Source: Perilla frutescens
Lineage: Eukaryota; Streptophyta; Magnoliopsida; Lamiales; Lamiaceae
Length of the DNA: 64,000 bases
NCBI GenBank assembly: GCA_026008535.1
Contig: BRKX01000006.1
Coordinates: 44,504,664 to 44,568,663 of the forward strand
Direction: 5' to 3'
A program made the translations under genes and the position numbers. Of the stretch, positions 49,701 to 60,805 are shown piece by piece; positions within the stretch are counted from its first letter, which is position 1; each line of letters starts with the position of its first letter. The notes under the pieces were generated by a model. It saw only the letters and a list, made by a program, of their open reading frames with translations. It was not told the DNA's origin and ran no database searches.

Positions 49701-49733
49701 GATTGCCACTTTACTCGATATTATCTCTAGATT
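46718..49733 (+). pseudogene. copia pol polyprotein (protease, integrase, reverse transcriptase, RNase H), interrupted
   Basis: Protease motif WILNSGASHHM has Asn where the catalytic Asp is expected (codon 46784-46786). A stop near 46981 separates it from the GAG-pre-integrase finger (LWHSRLGH; the CxxC half is altered, CNGY). Integrase core shows HSDVWGP and, after a frameshift near 47600, PEQNGVAERKHRH. Reverse transcriptase includes AKLVAKDFSQQYG, the FYGLKQA block and the active-site YVDDM. A TGA near 49336 precedes RNase H (SDVDWASEPIDRKST, STEAEYRAMA). At least four lesions in all. ADLFTKSL at about 49777 is the frame-shifted C-terminal end. Confidence 0.9.
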
Positions 49734-49874
49734 GGCACCCTGACACTCCCGTTCATTGCCTTGTCGTCACAAATCGCTGACTTATTCACTAAGTCTCTCC
49801 CGCTTTCGCGTTTCCGCTTATTGGTTGCAAACTTTCGATGCTCGTTTCTGCGACACCTCAAGTTTGAGGGAGGG

Positions 49875-50094
49875 TGTTAGAAGTATTTATATTTATGTAA
49901 TTTAGCATTTTGACTAAGGACAATTATGTCTTTTCCTTGAACCCTATTTTCCCCTTCCCCTTTTTAGTTTGGATTGTAATTTGTTTGAGGCAAGCTTTTT
50001 CGCCATTTACTCTAAAAAAGGCTTCTTGAATATTTTCATTCCTCCTTCTCTTATCTGTGATGGATAGCCTTATAAATTTTGTGTTAATGTCTCA
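49875..50094 (+). repeat. 3' LTR of the copia element
   Basis: Matches 45038-45276 apart from a gap of about 20 bp and scattered substitutions. Preceded by the purine tract at 49863-49874. Confidence 0.9.
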
Positions 50095-50257
50095 GTTGCA
50101 ATCGGAGGAAGAGAAGCCATTGTTGTTTGTGTGAATTTTTATATTTTTATTTAATAAGGGTAATTAAGTAATTTCATAATTGATTATTTTTTAATTTATT
50201 TATTTTATGGTGCAAAGAGTAATTATTGTGGTGTAAATAGAAACTCCTATATAACAT

Positions 50258-50621
50258 TTGCACTAAAACATATCAAAATTAGAACACGAATTGAAATCAA
50301 ATAATTTTTCACCACCTTAAAATTTGACTTATTTTTATTTTGTTTTTTTGAATTGGGCTGAAGGATTGAGATTCGTGCCGACCCTTACAAAGGGATGGGA
50401 TGGGAATTTACTTAAATGTTTTAAATCAAGTAAAATCAAAAGTTTGAAGAGCTATGGAGACATTTGCCCCAAAATTTATAAAAGATTGAATAAGACAAGC
50501 TTTTTGCCTTTGGCGGGAGTTCAAAAAGACAGATGTGAGAGAGAGAATGAAAAAACAAACATTTTTTTCGTAACGATAGCAGAGCAGAGTCGAAAATCGT
50601 AGGAATTTGAGAGAGAGAATC
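50258..50621. promoter_or_regulatory. upstream region of the unassigned coiled-coil gene
   Basis: Spacer between Mutator-like element B and the start codon at 50622. It must hold the promoter and 5' UTR, but I see no strong single motif. Element B ends only 373 bp from the ATG. Confidence 0.4.
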
Positions 50622-53600
50622 ATGGGCGAACCAAGTAGCTCTCTTTCTCCTCAGCCAATTGATCTCAATTCCCTCCAAAGGTTCTAAATTTTCACGCGCA
50701 ATACACATTGGGAAAAATGATTTGGTTGTATAAGTAAAGATGTGTGTTTCTTATACGTGTCTTTTCCCCCCTTTTGAATGACAGTCGTATTGCGGAGCTC
50801 AGAGGTGTCGATGAAAATTCTCAACTTGGCGCTGGGGAGGTGGAGAAGTTGATGAACGACGTCGGATTTGAGCTTGAGGTATACAACATAGTACTTGTGT
50901 GTGTTTGTTTCTTGCTTCGGATAATTCTACTTCTGCGATTCTTAAAATTGAATTCTTTTTTTTTTCTTCAGAGAAAAATTGATTGGATTTCGTCGGAGTG
51001 GTGTTCGAATTTAAGCTCATTGTCAAGTGAAAACCTAAGTACGATATGTTGGTAATTAGAAAATGTTACTATTCGTAATACAAGAAAGGGAATGCTATTT
51101 GTTTGTAGTTATTATATTTCTTTATTTTGGGTATTTAAAATTGGGTGATTTTTTAAATTTTAGATGAAATACTGGGGCAATTGAAGAAGGAGCTCGGTGA
51201 CGTGGAGGGTGAAAGTGTAGCTATTGAACATGAAATTGAGGACCTTCAAAGGAGATGCGTGAAAGGTGAGAGCTTTGCTTGTCACTTTGAAAATTTTGCA
51301 ATAACTTTCTGCATTTATAGCATAGTAGATTACTTCAGTTGATTGTTGCGAAGTTTGGGTGAAACGTTCAGTATTTTACCATGCCATTGTCAGAATTGAT
51401 AGCTTTTATTTTCAGTTGGGTAACCATGTAATTGGTTTTTGTTATCTATTGTTTGATGTCATTGCCTTTACCTTTTATGTAATGCAGATTATGATGAACT
51501 GGATGTTGAGCTGGAGAAATTATGTTGCTCGTTGGAATTTATAGAGTCACAGGTTTGTTACTTGGTATGAAGTATTCAAGAACAATGTTTGCTTGTACAT
51601 AGAGGAATTTCTCAATGTCAAAGACAATTGCTGTTTACTTGGGAATTTATCTTTTGTTGTGCTGATTCCTTTATGTTTTTTTACTGCACTCATTCCTTTC
51701 TTGCCCTCTTCCTCTCAAAATGTAAGTCATAGCAATCTTGAATGATAAGTTGGTGTCTTTGAATGGATATGCTGTTTCTTTTGGTCACTGTTATTTATTT
51801 GCAAACTTGCTAAAAATTAATATTTTTGCTGCAGAGTGATGGTGTAAATAAGAATGCTCAAACAGATGTCTCCTGCCTAGCAGATGATCTCGTCACTTCA
51901 AATGAACATGGCTCCAAGTTTAAGGTTTATCAAACTTGGGCTCAACATTAATATTTACTTAGTGTCATACTATGTATCATCATATGGATGATCTTTTGAA
52001 TGCGCTGCCCTAAGAACTTTCACTAGGAAAATTTCCGCAATTACATCACTGCCTGACTTGTCTGAGTTCAATTGTTACTTGGCAAGCAAAATCAAGTTTC
52101 AATTGACACTCCTGCCTTTTCTCTCTATATGTTCAGATCTTAGAATTGAGTCATCAGATTGAGAAGAACAAGACAACTTTGAAGTCATTGCAGGATCTTG
52201 ATTCTATTTTAAAAAGGTTTTTGGCCCTCTCAGAAAATCTTGATTCATTGTTCCCTTGTTTTTCTTTGTAAGTTGTTGCATAATTGTTGTCTTGTCAGGT
52301 TTGAAGCTGTTGAGAAAACCGAGGAAGCATTTACAGGTCTCAAAGTGATCGAAATTGAAGGGAACAGCATTAGATTATCCTTGAAGACATACATCCCATA
52401 TTTAGAAACTGTACTGCACAAGCAAGATATTAAAAATATAATCGAACCTTTGGAAATGAATCGTGAACTGATAATAGAAACTGTGGATGAGACATGGGAG
52501 GTTAAGAATGTTGAGGTAAGGCTCTTCTAAAAGGTTCTGCATTAGAAGAATAGCTCTGTTTTCATTCTTTTGCTACAATTGTTAAAAATGCCTCACAGAT
52601 GAAAGAAACATTATGCAACCACCTTTGGGGTTTTCATCTAAACCTTCTTGTATACTAATCTTTGCTCCCTGTTGAATGGTGTAGATTTTCCCAAATGACG
52701 TATACATTGGTGACATTCTTGATGCCACCAAAGCTTTTAGGTCTGTAAGTTCTTTCGACAATGTCTTTCTCACTCTTGTTTCTATTTCCTGTGGGGTATC
52801 AGGATAGAAATTGGTCAAGGGCTAGAAATTCAGTTGGTTGCCTGTAGGATCATACAACTTTTAACAAATTAAAAGGGGACGATGACAATTTGTAATTGTT
52901 ATGTTGTATCATCAATTGTTGCTTATAATTTTCATGTTTTTGGATGGTGATGTGAGTCAATGATTCTTCACTTTCTTAAAGGCAGTAATTATGTTAGGGT
53001 ACTATTACTGAGGAAATTTGCCTTGGTATGATGCATGGCGTATTAAGGGCTTCAGTAGATAAAAATACAATGAATAAGAATTATATGCCAGATGTTTACC
53101 TTAGAGGAACAAAAAACATTAGGAGGTAGACATGATCCCTCTATTTACATTTTCGTATGTGTGTGTTAGGAGTTTGATCGTTTGGGAAGAAGGGGGAGTA
53201 TACATAACAATATAAAATTTTAACTTTGTATCAGTTAACTTTGCAGTTAACAGAGTCAATTACCTCAAAACACTGATATTAAGATTTTTTAATCCTGATA
53301 TGCCCAAGATTTAGCATCTGCTTTCTTTTCTGAAGACATGAAATAAAAATGTAACTATTGTGCTCAATTTCATTGTTTATGTCTTTCACCCTCAAATAAA
53401 TCAGATAATGCATTCTTGTTCATGTAATTGCAGCCATGTTTTAATCTTGTCATATTAACTTTTTTTATTTCTTTTTCTAAAATAACCTTTATTTCATTTT
53501 GTTTTACCTAGCTGAAGAGTTGAACAATCTAAAAGGCTTTTTATATATATTGTATTTTTATGTATATCCAACTGATGCAGAATTGGCCATGGATTTAATG

Positions 53601-56600
53601 ATTTATGCATATTATGGCACATCACATGTTGCATCATTAGTGAAGCCAGCATATGAGAGTCATATATATGCATGCATGAACAATAAAAGATAATAACAAT
53701 ATTAGGGCCAAGGGAATAGCTTATAATATTCCATTCTGTTATTGCCTGCATAAATTTTACCAATCAAGTCTGATCTAGCTATGCAAATTAACTTTCTCTT
53801 ACTTTGTTCCACTATACCTTTTACACATGCTCCGTATAATCATGTGTCATGTGATATGAATGCCCCACATTCATAAGGCAGAATTTCATTTAAATTTTTA
53901 TTTATTGGTCTGATTTTTTTTTATCGTGGTGCCTTCAGGCAGCTTGATTTTGCATTCTCAGTGATTGAGAGGTCTTCCTTGGAGTGTCTTGTAAGAAGGG
54001 TGCAATATAGAATTGCCATTTCCTCACTCAGACGATTTGTTGTCAAGAGCGCGAATACATCAAGGTTAGTCTTATGCTCTTTTCTGATTTGGTAAAAATT
54101 GAGCATATAATATTTTTTCACTTCGTCCCATGTAGTTTTATGCTAAATAGATAGAGACTATTCCTATGATAATGAGTGGTGTGAGAGAGGTCCCCATTTT
54201 TTCTTTTTTACTTTACATATTATTTGTCAGTTTCTTTGTTCCGTTCTCTTTATGAACATTTGAGATATCACGCATTTCCAAATAGACATAAAAATTCTTA
54301 GAGTACATATTTTTGAATGATGTAGATGCCCTTCGTAATTTGAGTATTTTTTAGGTTGATTCTTTCATCTCAATTGCTTAAGTTAGTTAGAGTACTAGGA
54401 GCTGATCCTTTTCCTAGTGGGGGGGGGGGGGGGGATGATTTACATGAGTAATTTAGTTGTGAGATTTATACGCTCTGATTCTTTTGACATAGTAAATCAA
54501 TTTTAGTTTTTTTCCTTTTTTTTCCCAGGTGACTTTCTTTTGTCTGTCTTAACCTTCATATATTAGCCCACAGAACAGTGGATAAATGCAGACACAGCAA
54601 CACTTTATGTTTTTTTTTTTCTTTTTTTTTCTCACTTTATACTTTTATACAGTTATTTCATTTTCTGTATCATATCATTCCACAAGAATTTAACATGCTC
54701 AAACTTTTATTAAATAAAGATTGCATTACAAATGCCTGTTCGTCAGTGATAATGCTGTGAGAAATTATTTTTTTCTATTCCATTTTCCCCTTTGTTTAAG
54801 TAGCGCTAACAGGGACCTGTCCCATAATACCTAAAGAAAGGTATATGGCATACCCACCTGACCCCAATCTGATGACCCTTTTAACTTAATTGTCATTTTA
54901 TCTACTATATTTAATGCATGATATGAGTTTCATCCCACCCCAAAAACTCTGCGTCTAATTTTCTTCCCAGCTGCTCCCCTCCCGCAGTGGATCCTTTTTT
55001 AATGTTGGTTTGTTTTGCATCTTCTTATTATTGTTCTTTATCAAATTATCTTCCAAGTCATTGCATCCTATTCTTTCAGACACTCGTTTGAGTACCTAGA
55101 CAGAGAAAACAAAATAGTAGCTCATGTGGTAGGTGGGGTCGATGCTTTCATAAAGTTGCCTCAAGGTTGGCCACTATCAGATCTGCCATTGGAGCTAGTA
55201 TTACTCAAGAGCTCAAGCCAGTATTCCAAAGAGATTTCTTTGAACTTCCTTTGCAAGATTTTGGTAAGTGGTGTTTATTGCTAATTTCATGCTTCAAACA
55301 AATGTTACTCATTTCCCAAGGTAGCTTGCTCTATAAGTCTATCTTTCTATGTCAAACTACAGAAAACTTTCTCCATATACTTTACATTACAAGACACTAG
55401 TTTATCTTTTAGGCATGTTTTATTCACAATTCTCATGTCTCAGTAGTTCATTTTGTGTGATTATTATACTATTTAAGTCTGGACATCATAAAGCAAAATA
55501 TTAGCTTTTATACAGGCTAACAGCTTATTTATATCCATATTGGTGCTAGAATAGGTATTAGATGGAGTTTCATATCATTAATTGTTTAATTGTATGGAGG
55601 TTTCTCAATATCTATATTTAAGACGTTCCTAATCTAGGCTGATGTGTAGGAGTTTATTTAAATGTCTAGAAGTTTTATGTAGGTTGTGTCATGTGTGAGA
55701 CTTGCCATCAAGACCCACATGGTAGATAATCTGGGGGTATTGTATTCATAAGCTTCTCAATAATGATGTGGAGAAATCAATGTAAAATAATGTCAATAGC
55801 TTGGAGAAGGGTAAAAGAGCATGCTACTATGCTAGTTGATCTACAATCTTATTTCTAGGATTAGTTGTAAGTTTTTAACATGAATTATAGGGATTAGTCG
55901 TTAATACCTAGTATAAATATCAACCTAAAATCAAGAGATATGCTTTGCTTATTCTAGAGAACTAATTCAATTTTACTCTCTGCAGTTGAAAGGGATTTGA
56001 TTATCCTTTCTTTACTTTCCTCTGTTAGTTGCTGACATGCTATTCCAAGCCTCAAATTTTCGAAGATATCATATATATTCTTTAGAAAGCGTAAAAGAAG
56101 TTGAAACCGAAAACCAAATGTCCCTAGATATCTGTGTGAAACAGTTGAGGCGTTTTGATTTTTGGTTCTTTTATCTGCTCCTGAAAAACTGATGCACTTT
56201 TTCTTGCAAAAGATGCAACCTTTATAGAGACTGTAATCGACTGTCTCTAAATCAGATTGATTTCCCTCAGAATAAAGCACCTTCATCTTCTTCCACCCAT
56301 ATATTCAAAGGTTCTCAGTCTCAGGCAACATGATTCTCAAGAAATTCTGTCCTACCCCTCGGGGTACTACCCCGAAACTACACGCTCCTTTTTTCATCAA
56401 TTCTCCACGACATTACATGGTGCTGACTTATCTCAATTTTCAGCTTGCCTCTGTTTTCATTATTCTAGTTGGATTCCATGTAGTTTCTGCTCCTATTCTT
56501 AGCATCAATGTTGAGATGTTCTACTATTGAACTGATATACATATCAATATGGCCATATATTTGTATGTACTCTATGTATCTGATGTTTTTGTTATGTTAT

Positions 56601-56721
56601 GATTCTTCATTAGGAAACGGCGAACTCCTTGAACGCAATTACACGTCATCGGATCTCGACGTTCGCTGACAGCATTGAGGAGATACTGATACAACAAATG
56701 CAACATGGATACATGTGCTAG
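50622..56721 (+). CDS. unassigned plant coiled-coil protein, 415 aa (12 exons)
   Basis: Predicted exons: 50622-50680, 50785-50878, 50972-51038, 51164-51265, 51488-51552, 51835-51924, 52137-52216, 52299-52515, 52685-52740, 53939-54064, 55080-55263 and 56614-56721. They give 416 codons including the stop, all GT-AG and in phase. The start is the first ATG in frame (MGEPSSSLSPQPIDLNSLQ). Residues about 30-180 are mainly charged heptad-like helix (coiled coil). The C-terminal half is globular, with LKVIEIEGNSIRLSLKTY, IIETVDETWEVKNVEIFPND, IAISSLRRFVV and FIKLPQGWPL. Coiled coil plus a compact C-terminal fold recalls kinetochore-type RWD proteins, but that is only a guess. Exon 9 uses the weaker donor GTCTGT because the nearby GTAAGT gives an immediate stop. 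No signal peptide or membrane segment is seen. Confidence 0.75.
54419..54434 (+). repeat. run of 16 G in intron 10
   Basis: Uninterrupted G tract in the intron between exons 10 and 11 of the coiled-coil gene. It could form a G-quadruplex in DNA or pre-mRNA. Confidence 0.9.
55264..56613. other. last intron of the coiled-coil gene, with unexplained open frames
   Basis: This 1350-bp intron contains a minus-strand frame (55954-56286, 110 codons) and a plus-strand frame (56330-56530, 66 codons, with a hydrophobic span). Neither matches a family I recognise. They may be debris of an old insertion. Confidence 0.35.
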
Positions 56722-57180
56722 GTGTTTTATATTAATTCATAATTTGTACCAAATAGGTTTATAAGGATATTAATGAATTTCCTAGCAATATATAATTGAA
56801 AGAATTTGAGGTGAGAAAATTTGCTTGTGAGAAATAGTAACGAGGGATATTGATTTCTTGATTTAAAACAAATGGTGATGTAATCAGACTGTCGAGGTCA
56901 ACTTTGTAATTTTAGTTGAAGGAATCTCACAGTAATTGTTATTTTCTTATCTAATTTGCTCTTTATTTGGTAGATTTCATATTATAATCTTCCTTCCTAA
57001 TCTAACATGATCTTTGATTTTTTTCCCCTGTCATGTTATTTGTTTCTTCGGTTCCTCAATGTTTTAAGGGGTATACTTGTGTGAGACCGTCTAACGGGTT
57101 TCTTTCGTTAGACGGATCTGTATCCGACCCGGATTCATTAAATTATAAAAAGCAAAAAAAAAAAAAAAAGAAAACCTAGC
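56722..57180. other. 3' flank of the coiled-coil gene with a small repeat
   Basis: Includes a probable 3' UTR. At 57080-57120 lies GTGAGACCGTCTAACGGG with a partial inverse (CGTTAGACGG), ending in an A-rich tail at 57152-57168. It looks like a short dispersed repeat; I cannot classify it. Confidence 0.4.
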
Positions 57181-57777
57181 CGCCCACTTTTATACTTTCA
57201 TTCTTCCCTTCTCAAATGACTGCAGTAGTTGGATGGCTCTTAAAATACACAGTCGTCAAACATGTTAATACAGAAGATCAACTAGCTGATTTATTCACCA
57301 AAGGCTTGGACACTACAAGGTTTGAGAAGCTAAGATCCACATTGGGTCTTTGCATCTACCATTAAATCAGCTTAATGGTTTGTGAATGTGTTTATTTCAC
57401 ACTCAGCAGAACGAAGAAAAGCTAAAGAAAGAGTTGTATTGGAGAATCTGTGAAGAATGTTCACTAAAGATTTCGATGAACATTCTCTTGAAGATGTTCA
57501 TTTACTATGTCTGTAACGGCTAGTTCGCGTCTTTGAAAATTTGAAAGTCTGTCTGTGGATTTGGTGGGATTTCACTCCAAAATCTGTGTTTAATGGAAAC
57601 TATTCAGACGTCATAAGAGAGAGATGATTATAATATAAGGATGATTCTCTGATCAGACTTATATCTTTGCATTCTGATTCTCATTTTTCATCTCCTTGCT
57701 CTCTCTCCATCTTTGAAATTTCTTATGTTACCCCTACAATTTTCAAGCTTTATTTCTCAAAATCATTCATCTTCCTA

Positions 57778-59623
57778 ATGGCCCCTAAAAGGAAAGCTCC
57801 TTCAAAACCCAGAAAGAGGCATGATCGTGTTATTTACATTGGCCGAACCATTGATAAAGACATTGGCTTAGATGAATTCGATAGACAAGTCATGGGACTT
57901 GATTCTAAGAAACAGAAAGTTTCTAGACATCTAAGAGATGAAGAAGAAGAATTAGGTGATTCAGAGGACATATTCATTGAAAATATCATGAAAGTGATGA
58001 TGAAGAAACTTTATGAGGAAGAAGCAGAGATTGCAACTTCGAAGAAGGTCAAGAAGAGAAATCCATTAAAGTTTGATGATCTGATCAAGCAAGTCACAAA
58101 GACCTACAAGTCTGCTGCTGTTTCAAAGGTAAGAACTAAAAGTAGCATCAAGAAGAAAGCTACAACAAAGAAATCCAAGAAAGTGATTGAAGCGGTTTCA
58201 AAGAATCTGGAGAAAGAAACTAAACAAGCTAATCAACCCGTTGCTGAAAAGAAACTTATTGCTGAGAAATAAACTATCGTAGAGAAGGAGGTTCAAGAAG
58301 AAGTTCATGAACCTGTTGCTGAAGAAGAAGATGAGCATATTCCATTTGCTCAAAGATACAAATCAAAAGCAAGAAGTCGTCTGCTATCGCCAAAGAAAAA
58401 GACAAGGTCATTCATAGACCCGTGATTGCTGAAGATCCTGATGAAGAGATTCAAAGCTCTTCATCATCACAAAAAGAAGCTTCTATACCAACCTCCCAAA
58501 AAGAAAAACCGCTTCCAAGTGTTTAGTACACCATCGAGCCATTCACAGTTGGATCCCCAATAATTGATGGATCTACCACAAAGAACAAGGTCCCTAGAAA
58601 GTCAACCAAGATATCTCTCATTGTGTCCACCCGGTCTCTGATGACCAGAAGTCAAGCTTTCGAAGAGATTCTAGGAAGCTTTCTACAGAGTACATAAGTT
58701 GGTAGGGAGACCAGATCAAATGCTGCTGTTGAAAAGAAAAAAAGTTTACAAAGAAAGTTCGTGAACCTGTTGGTGGACATTTCAGATAACTAGAAACCAT
58801 TCAAGAAGAATGTACTTCTTCTACTAGTCTTTTTAGATCTGTTTATCATGCATCGTATTGGGATAATATTAAAAAAGAAACGTAACATCTGAGATGAGTG
58901 AGATACCTATGTGTTGGTGGAGGCTGGTATCTATACCTTGATTGAGGCTACCGTTTATTGCAAACCATTTTGAAAGTTGGAGAATATGTTCTTATGGTTG
59001 TTAATGAGTTTTACCGCAACCTCACTAAAGACATGGATGATCATGTATCGGAGAATTTTGAGAATGTGTTTGTGAGAGGAGAAACGATGGAGTTCTCTTC
59101 AATACTAATCAATGAGACAATCGGGTCTACTATTGAAGGGGAGTTTGAAGAAGTTGAAGATTGGAGCATGATCACTGTTGAACTCACAAGTGGTGAGTTT
59201 GACTACTGGTCGGTCAACCCACAGACGATTCCATCAAGCAAGCTGACTCCATCCTGCAAAGCTCTATTCAGGATTTCCATCCACAATTGGGTTCCAACAA
59301 CCCATCGTACTGTAGTTAATCAAAACTAAGGAAGACTTTTGTTCCACGTGGGAATAGGAAAAATATTTAATTTTGAGCAATTTATTTTCAACAAAATTGT
59401 TTCTCTTAGGGAGAGTGAGCTCATGAAAGCTCCTATTGTCTATCTCGTACTCATTTATGGGATTATAAAAAAGCAGAAGAAGAATGTTGCTACCAAGATG
59501 GATTTGGTAGTTAAGTCCAAGAAGCCTCTTAGCTTGAAAATATCTTTTGAGTTTCCTTCTTCAAAAGAACATCTCCAAACTCAAATTCAGAAATTTATCA
59601 GCTCCAAGAAGGATTCAGAATAA
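57778..59623 (+). pseudogene. env-position ORF of the SIRE-like element, frame-broken
   Basis: Starts MAPKRKAPSKPRKRHDRV (57778), a basic region with many Lys, and stops at 58272. Later pieces in other frames (58958-59329 with VNEFYRNLTKDMDDHV and SKLTPSCKALFRISIHNW; 59339-59623) resemble the globular part of the extra ORF of SIRE-type elements. The last piece (to about 60117) is a Glu/Ala-rich repeat. It is presumably a relic of one long ORF; no function can be assigned. Confidence 0.55.
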
Positions 59624-59934
59624 GCATCAACATCCTCCACTCCTATAGTCTGTATTCAACAAAAGATAATTTCATATTTGCAAGACTGTGTTGCTTTCCA
59701 TGCCCAGAAGACTTTGGACCATGCAGCTGGGAGAAAGAAAATTCAGGAACTTCTGAATGAACTTCTTCAGAATGAAGAATTTGCAAGACCTTCTGCTGAA
59801 AAAGACCAACCTTTGCAAGGCTGGGCTGAAAAAACAGTTAAAAGAAGTTAAGATATTCAGAAGAAGAAATGCCATCTCAGCAAGTCAGCCCGGTTTGAAG
59901 TTGAAAAAGATTCAAAACGAAGAAGAAAGGGCAT

Positions 59935-60117
59935 GTGGAAGAGTCTGCAGAAGAGCAAGAAGAGGACAATGAAGCTGAAGCTGAAAGAGGAGCAGAAGCT
60001 GGTATAGAAAAAGAAGCAGAGGAAGAAGAGAAAGCTGAAGAGGAAGAAGCTGAGGAAGATGAAGAAGAATTCGAGTCTGCACATGAAGATTATCAATCTG
60101 ATGCAAAAAAATATGGC
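59935..60117 (+). repeat. Glu/Ala-rich low-complexity coding stretch
   Basis: GAAGAAGCTGAGGAAGA-type repetition encodes EE(K)AEEEEAEEDEE and ends the ORF region of the SIRE-like element. Its antisense frames are shadows. Confidence 0.7.
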
Positions 60118-60159
60118 TGATGGAAGTCCTTACGATGCTCCTTTACCTAAATCTGCAGG

Positions 60160-60805
60160 CAAATAGGGAAATTATTTGTTTTAAAAAATTTCTCTCTTGA
60201 TTCACATCTGATATCATTTTTTCCTCGGTTTTAGAGCTAAATAAGAAAATTTCCTTATTAGATTTCTGATATGATTATGACTTCTGATTTTCGTGTTTGG
60301 GCTATAGTCTTGTCTTATAAATAGCCTAGGATCAGAACTTATTAGATGAACTGCAAATACTAAACATAATATAACTAGTTAGTTTCTACAAGAGCTCTAT
60401 TTTGAGCTACATGGTTTCGGTCATATACTAGAAATTATTGTTCTAGTCATCGACTCATCGTGTAGTGAAAACACTTTTCATACACTGTCAAAAGGTTTGT
60501 GGGGACTAGATAGTCATTGAAAGAGGGTGTTTGGGTATTGAATGACGGGAGGCCAGCTGCATATAAAATCCCTAGTAAACGATACATAGGAGTAGTGGAT
60601 TTTTTCTCATGGACCTGACAAGCCCCCTGACGTAGATTAGTTGATCGAGTAGAGTTACCAAACTCTTGTGTGCTTTACTTTCTGCTGTTTACATTAAGTT
60701 CATTACAACATTCATACACATTATAGTGAACTTTATTCAACACCATTCAAGTAATTTGTCGTGAACGTTTGCAGAAAGATACTTCTCACACGGAGTGCAT
60801 TTTCA
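60160..60805 (+). repeat. 3' LTR of the SIRE-like element
   Basis: Contains TTATAAATAGCC (a likely LTR TATA box at about 60317), GAAAACACTTTTCATACACTG and CATGGACCTGACAAG, all collinear with the LTR at 26389-37194. The right end is TTTCA at 60805. The left boundary is estimated. Confidence 0.6.

Larger units (their letters stand above)
45038..50094 (+). mobile_element. Ty1/copia LTR retrotransposon, near complete but mutated
   Basis: LTRs are 45038-45276 and 49875-50094 (TGTTAGAAG...TCTCA); the 5' copy has about 20 bp more. The primer site TGGTATCAGAG follows the 5' LTR (initiator Met-tRNA type) and the purine tract TTTGAGGGAGGG precedes the 3' LTR. Gag, protease, integrase, reverse transcriptase and RNase H occur in copia order. 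Several stops and frameshifts make it non-autonomous. It lies inside Mutator-like element B. I could not see a convincing target duplication. Confidence 0.92.
44137..50248. mobile_element. Mutator-like non-autonomous element B, split by a copia element
   Basis: The left end GAGAGTTTCTATTTGCACCAC with CTCTTTGCATCATAA mirrors the right end TTATGGTGCAAAGAG...GTGTAAATAGAAACTCCT. The flanks ATATGACAT (44128-44136) and ATATAACAT (50249-50257) agree at 8 of 9 bases. Without the 5057-bp copia insert (45038-50094) the element is about 1055 bp, close to element A at 41561, whose ends share ACTCTTTGCA and the TTTGCACTAC-like words. The interior holds a CHX-like gene fragment. Confidence 0.75.
57220..60805 (+). 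mobile_element. decayed SIRE/Maximus-like copia 3' half with LTR
   Basis: Begins in the RNase H C-terminus (NTEDQLADLFTKGLDTTRFEK, 57262-57324), followed by a long region with an env-position ORF and an LTR at about 60160-60805 ending GAGTGCATTTTCA. The LTR shares many words with the split LTR at 26389-37194, so both belong to one family. The 5' half is missing. The LTR start and polypurine tract are not clear. Confidence 0.7.

Noticed and set aside
53494..53763. Frames on both strands in intron 9 of the coiled-coil gene
   Set aside because: Intronic, AT-rich and without similarity.
57080..57170. tRNA-like or SINE element
   Set aside because: A short inverted GTCTAACGG motif and an A tail are present, but no tRNA A/B boxes or cloverleaf could be made out.
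59857..60106. Phe/Leu-rich minus-strand frames
   Set aside because: Antisense of the Glu-rich low-complexity stretch.
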